A stretch of 64,000 bases of DNA from Costus lasius (Eukaryota > Streptophyta > Magnoliopsida > Zingiberales > Costaceae). The stretch spans positions 31,871,501 to 31,935,500 of the forward strand of contig CM050446.2 of NCBI GenBank assembly GCA_027563935.2, given 5' to 3'. Positions 61,101 to 64,000 of the stretch are shown piece after piece; the stretch's first letter is position 1; each line of letters begins with the position of its first letter. The notes beneath the pieces are model-generated. The model was not told the DNA's origin, made no database searches, and saw nothing but the letters and a program-made list of their open reading frames with translations. Position numbers and translations under genes: made by a program.

Positions 61101-63958
61101 GACATTGTGGCCATAGCTATTGAGAACCACAAGGCTGCACCAGCTGTTGAGGGAAGCAGAAAAGCTGCAAGCATTATGAAGAAAAGAAGTTTAAGTAGAG
61201 CAAATGAGTGAGAGGAAGGGATGAATGGACAGTTAAGCAAGGCAAAGAGAGAGAGAAGGGGAAAGAGATCTAGGAATTGGTTGCGCTGAAAACAATTAGG
61301 AGGAAATAAATTGATTGTTGATGAGAGTATAATATATAGACAAACCTAAAAGCATAACAACCCTTGTACCCGTGTGTACTAAACCCACATACAGTTAACT
61401 CTAACAAGAACGATCATCAAGTCAAAGAAAAAAGTAACCATTGTACATTTTCAGATTGTAACTTTCGACATGAACGTCCACATACCAAGTCACCAGTGAC
61501 AGTGTTGCAAACTTATGCAGTTATTATGACTCAAGTCTAAACAAAAGGAAAGGTTACATACCTCTGCAGCAATATCATAGCAGAAGATATTGCCTTAAAT
61601 GCAGAACCAGGTTGCTTTTTCATGGATGGTTCAACAAATTCCTTCAATGTCAAAACATTCGACATCAAATACTGACTGATGTTTATATGCTTCAGAGGCT
61701 GGTCTGCAAAAAATAGCAATTGATTCTTAATCCAAAGCAAAGAAATATACATCTTCACCATCAAGTGGCTTTGAAATGAGTTCAGACTTCAGACAGCCTA
61801 TTGTAAGCTTCAAAAGCCAAAGTTGAACATTTCCTTACAGCCAGACAAAGTTTCAACGGCTTTGTTTAAAACATGCACCGTTCTGTGCTCCGGAACCCTC
61901 AAAAACTGGAAGCAATCATCAGCTAAGATAAACCTCCTATTTCGTTTTGGTCCCACTTGTGATGCTTGGAGTAAAATGTGTCCCACACGATGAAGGATGG
62001 ATGGATCACGTGCAAACCATCCTGAAAAATATAATAATGCATGTAGGATATCCATCTATTACACAAATTAAAAAAGACAACTAATTCAATTACAAAGAGA
62101 TTCATTTATATATCCAGGACAATGTTCACAAAGATAGCTGATATGGGACAACTTTTTCAGCAAAAGATTGCTACATGCAATCATGAGAATTCCCCAAATT
62201 CAACACAAGTAAATCATGAATAGTTCAGGATATTGTAAGAGAAATGTCTCAGGAATTCTGCAAAATATTGAAAAATGGTAGCTTGGGTAGGCAAGCCCCT
62301 AGAGATAAATGTGATATAGATATGGCAACTTCCATTATTTCTGGGACAATTAAGCCCTAAAATTTAAGATTCAATACTTATTGGATGGTAATGGGTCTAC
62401 TAATGCCAACTGTAGCAATGGAATTTAGTTCTATTAACTTCCTATGCACTGAAGTAGGTTATCAAGGAAAGACTTCTTTTCTTCAATTGGTTCAATGAAC
62501 AAAACTTTGTAGTAAGAAATCATGAAATACAAATAATTCAAGACTTCAACGCTCTTGTAAACCTACCTCAATTATAGTCAAATATGATAGTGCAATTGAA
62601 ACATAACCAGAAAGTCAACATACCATTTTTTCATGCACATGTTCAAGAGGATCTTATCCCACTTGGATATAAATTGATTATATTTTAATATAGCATACCA
62701 TGTGTCAACACTCTTAATATATACACGTAATATATCATTATGCACCTACCAAAGTTGGGTCATGGCTCATACTAGTATTTTAAACCATGGGACCAGTAAG
62801 CTACCATATCCTACAACCTAGCAACAATGACCAGAGTGCACAGAATGTAAGGAGTTCCTTTAATACTGAGAAAGGATGCAAGGCACTTAGCGAATTTTCA
62901 AAAGAAATACACTAGGTGAAGAAATACAAAACCATGCAGTCTTGCCAAATGTGCATCAAACATACTTACAAGTACAGACATACCAACAGTGTCTAAGCTC
63001 TGTGCGTTCGCCAAGGTGCCAACTGTAGGAACTACACCATGAGAAGGTCTAAATCCAAATATTCCGCAAAAGGATGCAGGAATTCTGACACCCCCAACAC
63101 TGTCAGTACCTACAAAACAAATAATCAACTCACTATGGGTAAGGAGTTTTTTTTTATCAAACTCTACTAGAAGAGAAAGATGCAGTAATTCTCATAAGAA
63201 AAATACTGAATAATAAAGATGTAAAGTCAATTATGCAAGAAAGTTAAAAAAAATAACAGAAGAACATAATGATGGTCCTTTCCTAACACAACGGAAGCAT
63301 GTCATGAAATACATGTCATATTCCTGTCATTGGAGAAAGTCATGAAACTTAATTAGGAATTTTTAAATACCAATCTATGCACTCCCCGGGTCAAATGAAA
63401 AGGCATCAGTCAGCAACTAATGACTATGCATTTTGCTAACACAAACAAGTGAAGGAGACAACAGAAATAAATATTGATTGGAAACCAAATATTATGAGAG
63501 TATAGATCGAGTTTGGTCCCTAGAAGTCAGTGAAAATTTTATGCCCTTCAGATAAAGAAATCAGGAAATATTCTGACAGACAATGAGTGATATCTGAGGC
63601 ACCAAATACATTGAGGAAAAGGGAGTAATCGTTAACAAAAAAATTTCTACCTAATCAGACCCAAGCAAAGCTAACTTTCATATTTAAGCTTATTGATGCA
63701 ATTGGCAGGACTAACCACAAGGCAATCCAATATATTGAGCATTGTTAGCAATAACTTTAGTATGGTATGGAAAAGAAATCAAAATTATTAACCAGTTTTT
63801 AACTGTGAAGACAAAACTAGATTGCTATCATACCAAGAGCAAAGTCAACATGTTTGGCAGCAACAGCCACAGCAGAACCACTAGATGATCCTCCGGGGGC
63901 CAGAGATGGCATTTCAGGATTCACTGGTGTTCCATAATGCAAGTTATCTCCTATGACA
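28519..63958 (-). CDS. TOC64: Toc64/OEP64-type outer envelope protein (partial)
   Basis: Toc64 is a chloroplast outer-envelope protein associated with the TOC import machinery; its TPR domain docks cytosolic Hsp90/Hsp70-bound precursors. Ten exons join in phase: 63958-63834, 63109-62984, 62021-61839, 61703-61562, 43898-43730, 42455-42321, 42168-41968, 37811-37684, 37605-37554, 28588-28519. Together they give about 443 codons, against about 590 for the Arabidopsis protein. The amidase signature [14 protein letters not shown] is intact, but the segment [12 protein letters not shown] has Gly where active amidases carry the nucleophilic Ser, as known for Toc64. Three TPR units follow with the clamp-type residues [14 protein letters not shown] and KAYLRR. 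The membrane anchor and first exons lie right of the window. The terminal exon was not found. All introns are GT-AG. The 17.7-kb, 9-kb and 4.2-kb introns are filled with transposons. Confidence 0.93.
28589..29822 (-). other. Toc64 9-kb intron, left part
   Basis: AT-rich intron sequence between the TPR3 exon and the copia element at 29,823. No exon, ORF or terminal repeat was recognised. The polypyrimidine acceptor side (about 28,590-28,610) is AT-rich. Confidence 0.6.
29823..30040 (-). repeat. 3' LTR of the intronic copia element
   Basis: The element-strand LTR starts TGCTAAGATTTGG right after polypurine TTGAGGGGAG (30,050-30,041) and ends near CCAACTACA. About 218 bp. Confidence 0.78.
30150..31439 (-). 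pseudogene. Copia RT and RNase H remnant
   Basis: RT begins near 31,330 with [19 protein letters not shown]. The active site YVDDI is at 30,883-30,869. [15 protein letters not shown] segment near 30,760-30,720 matches the RT-RNase H connection. Near 30,120 the last RNase H residues VFTKALRC and NKLGML lead to the polypurine tract. Stops and shifts are frequent; none of it is translatable as a whole. Confidence 0.75.
31751..32140 (-). pseudogene. Copia integrase C-terminal part
   Basis: Segments matching [17 protein letters not shown] sequence (near 32,050), a [15 protein letters not shown] segment (near 31,970) and an [10 protein letters not shown] segment appear in order, as in copia integrases. 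About 50 bp at 32,039-32,085 are duplicated at 32,090-32,138. The upstream half of integrase lies beyond the nested gypsy. Confidence 0.7.
32141..34370 (+). mobile_element. Nested Athila/Tat-like gypsy fragment (LTR and gag)
   Basis: The opposite-strand insert has an LTR-like region (about 32,150-33,470) followed by TTTTTGGCACTATTGTGGGG, a decayed form of the tRNA-Asp-type primer region of Athila/Tat elements (TGGCGCCGTTGCC...). Gag remains follow: [16 protein letters not shown] and [10 protein letters not shown] at about 33,955-34,060, and a DRFKEL segment near 34,220. It ends where copia integrase resumes near 34,370. The right LTR is missing. Confidence 0.7.
34371..35545 (-). pseudogene. 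Copia integrase/protease upstream part
   Basis: Broken frames on the - strand between gag and the nested insert have integrase-like fragments, and weak protease-integrase similarity is seen near 34,700-34,520 ([13 protein letters not shown]). No intact domain can be drawn. Confidence 0.4.
35546..35734 (-). pseudogene. Copia gag N-terminus
   Basis: The frame starting [15 protein letters not shown] has the [18 protein letters not shown] segment typical of copia gag, in which a W and the NY pair are conserved. It stops after about 62 codons. The upstream residues to 35,911 are leader sequence. Confidence 0.72.
35994..36207 (-). repeat. 5' LTR and primer site of the intronic copia element
   Basis: The LTR covers about 36,011-36,207. 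On the element strand it is followed by TTGATATTAGAAGGC, a decayed TTGGTATCAGAGCC primer site, at 36,010-35,996. Confidence 0.7.
36208..36658 (-). other. Toc64 9-kb intron, gene-free
   Basis: AT-rich intron with a diverged direct repeat: CAACTCCACTTAA (36,295; 36,540) and GGGTTTAGCCTTCC/GAGTAGACCTTCC. No exon or element end was identified. Confidence 0.5.
36659..37267. mobile_element. Mutator-like hairpin MITE (591 bp) with 9-bp TSD
   Basis: CCAATTATA occurs at 36,659-36,667 and 37,259-37,267 as a perfect 9-bp direct repeat. The element between (36,668-37,258) starts GGAGAAAAAT and ends ATTTTCTC. Both arms also carry TGCCTAGGCATC...AGGGTC in opposite orientation, and most of the interior is an imperfect palindrome of short ATTCTACAAAATCTGATCAA repeats. 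A 9-bp duplication is the hallmark of Mutator-like insertion. No transposase is present, so it is non-autonomous. Confidence 0.82.
37554..37605 (-). CDS. TOC64: Toc64 exon: end of TPR2
   Basis: A 52-base exon encoding [17 protein letters not shown] with TACAG before it and GTGACA after. The first base completes a Cys codon begun in the previous exon. The 78-base intron between them is the shortest seen. Confidence 0.93.
37684..37811 (-). CDS. TOC64: Toc64 exon: TPR1 and start of TPR2
   Basis: The exon encodes [20 protein letters not shown] and [13 protein letters not shown]. The Asn residues in GNAAYK and CNRAA occupy clamp positions of Hsp90-binding TPR proteins. The exon is separated from its upstream neighbour by a 4.2-kb intron. 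Acceptor AACAG, donor GTATCT. Confidence 0.94.
37812..38870 (-). other. Toc64 4.2-kb intron, right of the hAT element
   Basis: AT-rich intron sequence. Frames such as 38,541-38,765 are not supported by any motif. No exon seen. Confidence 0.55.
38871..39300. repeat. GGTACC-rich repeat copy with CTTCTC microsatellite
   Basis: The copy has TACCTGTTTGTACCAAAC at its left side and GGACCGGCCGATCGG with GGTACCAAC on its right. A CTTCTC-type microsatellite fills 39,005-39,095 and makes long Ser/Leu or Arg/Lys/Glu frames, which are artefacts. It is related to the copies at 22,805, 44,835, 47,553 and 47,870. Confidence 0.5.
39405..39939. mobile_element. hAT-like MITE (519 bp) with 8-bp TSD
   Basis: ACCAAACT flanks the element at 39,405-39,412 and 39,932-39,939. 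The terminal repeats TATAGCTGGCAA and TAGAGATGGCAA (right end read on the other strand) match at 10 of 12 bases, and TAG-GATGGCAA-like ends with 8-bp duplications are typical of plant hAT elements. The interior is AT-rich with CCCATTTATGA repeated near both ends. No transposase frame is present. Confidence 0.82.
39940..41967 (-). other. Toc64 4.2-kb intron, left part
   Basis: AT-rich intron with no recognised element, terminal repeat or exon. Short frames at 41,205-41,408 lack motifs. Confidence 0.55.
41968..42168 (-). CDS. TOC64: Toc64 exon: amidase end and linker to TPR
   Basis: The exon encodes [18 protein letters not shown] and [18 protein letters not shown], then an acidic linker ending LLKEK, which joins directly to the first TPR. 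It is 67 codons in phase 0. The donor reads GTTCCT, a weaker but acceptable GT site. Confidence 0.93.
42321..42455 (-). CDS. TOC64: Toc64 exon: amidase C-terminal strand
   Basis: The exon encodes [12 protein letters not shown] and [10 protein letters not shown], 45 codons in phase 0 at both ends. It corresponds to the hydrophobic core near the end of the amidase fold. Confidence 0.94.
42456..43729 (-). other. Toc64 intron with a ~245-bp tandem duplication
   Basis: Units at about 42,853-43,085 and 43,101-43,330 share CATTTAAATGTTT, TCTATTATTGTTGTG, CTCCTCAAATATCTCAAAAG and AATTCAAAACC. They differ by many substitutions, so the duplication is old. No gene seen. Confidence 0.8.
43730..43898 (-). 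CDS. TOC64: Toc64 exon: C-terminal amidase region
   Basis: The exon encodes [19 protein letters not shown] and further helical sequence to LNNLLK. The split Arg codon with the previous exon restores LLQRYEFK, which proves the link across 17.7 kb. Donor GTACTA, acceptor TTCCAG. Confidence 0.94.
44835..44990. repeat. GGTACC-rich repeat copy in the large intron
   Basis: CCAACCAGTACTGTATATATG, a TA-rich core and GACCGGTACCAACTG, followed by ATAAACCAGTACTTAAAAG, resemble the family at 22,805. Terminal repeats could not be fixed. Confidence 0.4.
45430..46740 (+). pseudogene. LINE (L1-type) reverse transcriptase remnant
   Basis: The + strand frames contain [12 protein letters not shown] (about 45,590), where active LINEs have an F/YADD motif, then [12 protein letters not shown] (about 45,770) for LP.KYLG.PL, then [12 protein letters not shown] (about 45,870) for the palm/thumb, and a zinc-finger-like GYGGLGGV segment near 46,435. 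This succession is that of plant L1 reverse transcriptases. Several stops divide it; the 5' part and poly(A) were not located. Confidence 0.62.
46741..47552 (-). other. Toc64 17.7-kb intron, gene-free stretch
   Basis: AT-rich sequence right of the LINE remnant. No exon or element end was recognised. Confidence 0.5.
47553..48303. repeat. GGTACC-like repeat copies and a ~100-bp tandem triplication
   Basis: A repeat copy with TTTAAAAACCAGTTTG and ATTTAAAACATTGG ends lies at 47,553-47,718, and another with GTCGGTCCAGACCGG near 47,888. Three tandem units of about 90-104 bp follow at 48,027-48,116, 48,117-48,220 and 48,221-48,303; landmarks are GTATTGGTCCCTTGTCA and AATACCTTGGTTCATACAAT. Confidence 0.65.
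48479..49277. mobile_element. hAT-like inverted-repeat element (783 bp) with 8-bp TSD
   Basis: ATTAAGAT flanks the element at 48,479-48,486 and 49,270-49,277. The ends CAATGTTGTCAAAAATG and CAAGGTTGTCAGGATTG (right end read on the other strand) match at 13 of 17 positions. Further inside, both arms carry GATCTTACGATC-like sequence in opposite orientation. An AT-rich core with a (TA)n run at 49,083-49,108 separates them. No transposase frame is present. Confidence 0.8.
49278..49846 (-). other. Toc64 17.7-kb intron, gene-free stretch
   Basis: Diverged direct repeats occur (CACTAAGGGATGAAGCACGAGTAGG near 49,590 against GCAATAAGAAATGAAGCAAGAGTAC near 49,480), showing a local duplication of about 110 bp. 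No exon was found. Confidence 0.5.
49847..51735 (-). repeat. Truncated solo LTR related to the copia LTR at 5,733
   Basis: Reverse-complement matches to the 2.2-kb LTR are clear: the left end TGTTGGGACACC and GTTTTAAAATTTT with AGCGGAAG parallel the LTR end, CATCAGGCCCATTGGC at 50,970 matches 6,650, and TTGACTGGGGATAG at 51,707 matches 5,925. No internal coding region or second LTR is present. Its outer 5' end is missing, so it is a truncated solo copy. Confidence 0.78.
51736..52210 (+). other. GC-rich exon-like island (unknown origin)
   Basis: From 51,868 to 52,210 composition shifts sharply to C-rich. Open frames include one with a Ser/Ala/Arg-rich start at 51,868 resembling an organelle-targeting peptide, and one ending SIDPASYLM before a GTAAGT-like donor at 52,131. 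None matches a protein I know. It may be a captured gene fragment. Confidence 0.35.
52211..54539. other. Repeat-derived region with a GC-rich island at 52,950-53,450
   Basis: GC-rich sequence at 52,950-53,450 has overlapping open frames on both strands (96 codons +, 151 codons -) with no known motif. Flanks at 52,850-52,930 and 53,700-54,540 have the look of a gypsy LTR (for example ACAACCCCTGCTTGTG near 54,452). The copia element at 54,545 is inserted into this sequence, and it continues to about 59,590. Confidence 0.4.
54545..54681 (+). repeat. 5' LTR (137 bp)
   Basis: It begins TGTTACTAAG and ends CCGAACT and is directly followed by the primer site. Confidence 0.9.
54682..54694 (+). other. 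Primer binding site, initiator tRNA-Met
   Basis: TGGTATCAGAGCC matches the plant copia primer site exactly. Confidence 0.92.
55185..55980 (+). pseudogene. Copia gag with CCHC knuckle
   Basis: The gag starts at [13 protein letters not shown] (about 55,185) and carries the FDGTNYLL segment, [11 protein letters not shown] and a [17 protein letters not shown] knuckle (C-x2-C-x4-H-x4-C) at about 55,878-55,928. Two stops interrupt the frame: TGA at 55,266-55,268, where relatives have Trp, and TAG at 55,632-55,634. The frame otherwise stays the same through the knuckle. Confidence 0.88.
55981..57560 (+). pseudogene. Copia protease and integrase
   Basis: The protease active site LDSGATSH is at about 56,165. 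After a frameshift near 56,390, the pre-integrase [12 protein letters not shown] and [10 protein letters not shown] zinc segment lie at 56,550-56,665. The integrase core has D in HFDIWGPSP and D near 56,910 in the TDNALEY segment, and the Glu in [18 protein letters not shown] (57,010). TAA at 56,863-56,865 and TAG at 56,944-56,946 break it. The C-terminal region continues to about 57,400 with [16 protein letters not shown]. Confidence 0.88.
57561..59248 (+). pseudogene. Copia reverse transcriptase and RNase H
   Basis: RT starts near 57,760 with [10 protein letters not shown] and [20 protein letters not shown] in one frame, then shifts near 58,000 to the frame with [20 protein letters not shown] and [24 protein letters not shown], the active site, is at 58,303. 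RLVG-type connection residues are followed by a shift near 58,690 into RNase H, with [13 protein letters not shown] and TYVGG. A further break separates CDNQSAIF (59,020) and the tail [14 protein letters not shown] before the polypurine tract. Confidence 0.9.
59245..59255 (+). other. Polypurine tract
   Basis: TTGAGGGGGTG lies immediately before the 3' LTR start TGTTAC. Confidence 0.85.
59256..59392 (+). repeat. 3' LTR (137 bp)
   Basis: Same length as the 5' LTR, with about six base differences. It ends CCGAACT. Confidence 0.9.
59398..60260 (-). other. Toc64 intron and host side of the interrupted repeat
   Basis: Sequence to about 59,590 continues the older repeat interrupted by the copia element. 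The rest is AT-rich intron without recognised features. Confidence 0.4.
60261..60520. repeat. TTTATATA-type low-complexity block
   Basis: About 260 bp consists almost only of A and T, with TTTATAT and TATATGTTT units repeated irregularly. It makes Tyr/Leu/Phe-rich frames that are not genes. Confidence 0.9.
60525..60900 (+). repeat. tRNA-related SINE-like head
   Basis: A GGTTCGAACCCC box B with complementary flanks (GGACGGGGTTC...GAACCCCGTCC) lies at 60,569-60,593 and a degenerate box A (TAGTTAGATGG) 30 bp upstream. This spacing resembles tRNA genes and the heads of SINEs, but acceptor and anticodon stems cannot be folded. GC-rich body sequence follows to about 60,760. A SINE or a decayed tRNA fragment fits better than a tRNA gene. 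Confidence 0.4.
60901..61561 (-). other. Toc64 intron next to the 61,562 exon
   Basis: No element or exon was recognised. The 113-codon minus frame at 61,240-60,899 has no known motif and a hydrophobic stretch only. Confidence 0.5.
61562..61703 (-). CDS. TOC64: Toc64 exon: central amidase region
   Basis: The exon encodes [12 protein letters not shown] and, at its end, [11 protein letters not shown]. It is followed by the 17.7-kb intron that contains the copia element, so all of the intron growth lies between this exon and 43,898. Acceptor TTTGCAG, donor GTATGT. Confidence 0.94.
61839..62021 (-). CDS. TOC64: Toc64 exon: central amidase region
   Basis: The exon encodes [18 protein letters not shown] and ADDCFQFL, a stretch conserved among Toc64 proteins. 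It begins after CCTGAAAAAT (acceptor TTCAG on the coding strand) and ends at donor GTAAGG. The exon is 183 bases. Confidence 0.95.
62022..62983 (-). other. Toc64 intron (962 bp)
   Basis: AT-rich intron with GT and AG ends in place. A short TTTTAAACCATGGGACC piece near 62,780 resembles the ends of the GGTACC repeat family. Confidence 0.55.
62984..63109 (-). CDS. TOC64: Toc64 exon: mutated catalytic-serine segment
   Basis: The exon encodes [20 protein letters not shown]. In active amidases this reads roughly D-x-G-G-S-x-R with a catalytic Ser; here the matching place is Gly. FRPSHG and a LDTVG end follow. Acceptor TGTAG and donor GTATGT are clean. Confidence 0.95.
63110..63833 (-). other. Toc64 intron (724 bp)
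   Basis: AT-rich intron between the two amidase-signature exons. No other feature is recognised. Confidence 0.6.
63834..63958 (-). CDS. TOC64: Toc64 exon: amidase signature
   Basis: This exon encodes the conserved [14 protein letters not shown] loop, which includes the cis-Ser of the amidase Ser-cisSer-Lys triad, flanked by [10 protein letters not shown] and VDFALG. The acceptor is TTTTCAG and the donor GTATGA. It enters in phase with one base of a split codon and ends with G of a split Gly codon. Confidence 0.95.
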
Positions 63959-64000
63959 CTGAAAACACATTAATCAACCATTTAACTTGTAAATTTATTT

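Overview
The window looks like nuclear DNA of a flowering plant, probably a monocot. It is AT-rich and dominated by transposable elements. One host gene is recognisable: the right half of the minus strand carries most of a Toc64/OEP64-type gene, which encodes a chloroplast outer-envelope protein with an inactive amidase domain followed by TPRs. Ten exons are readable between 63,958 and 28,519, joining in a consistent phase over 1,331 coding bases. The 5' exons lie beyond the right edge, and the terminal exon could not be found. No bacterial features, rRNA genes, CRISPR arrays or convincing tRNA genes were seen.

Left part (1-28 kb). From 101 to 7,918 lies a decayed Ty1/copia element on the + strand with about 2.2-kb LTRs; its 5' LTR is truncated. 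Its right end sits inside a scrambled endogenous pararetrovirus (7,919 to about 10,845). That insert has reverse transcriptase pieces on the + strand, an RNase H plus a long C-terminal region on the - strand, and a pararetrovirus-like promoter. Next come tandem repeats of about 480 bp (11,395-12,449, resuming at 21,215-21,415). They are split by a Ty3/gypsy element on the - strand (12,548-20,858) with about 1.7-kb LTRs that carry internal 93-bp repeats. A second, internally deleted gypsy element lies at 24,639-27,985.

Host gene part (28.5-64 kb). The Toc64 introns are inflated by insertions. The 9-kb intron (28,589-37,553) holds a minus-strand copia element split by a plus-strand gypsy fragment of Athila/Tat type, and a 591-bp Mutator-like hairpin element with a 9-bp target duplication. 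The 4.2-kb intron holds a 519-bp hAT-like element with an 8-bp duplication. The 17.7-kb intron holds a LINE remnant, a 783-bp hAT-like inverted-repeat element, a truncated solo LTR of the first copia family, two GC-rich exon-like islands, a short-LTR copia element (54,545-59,392) and a tRNA-related SINE-like head.

The coding content therefore reduces to one plastid import-associated gene and the remains of several mobile elements. All retroelement reading frames have stops or frameshifts. No novel multi-gene system was found. The most unusual pieces are the rearranged pararetrovirus, with its unexplained C-terminal domain, and the pattern of insertions inside the Toc64 introns.
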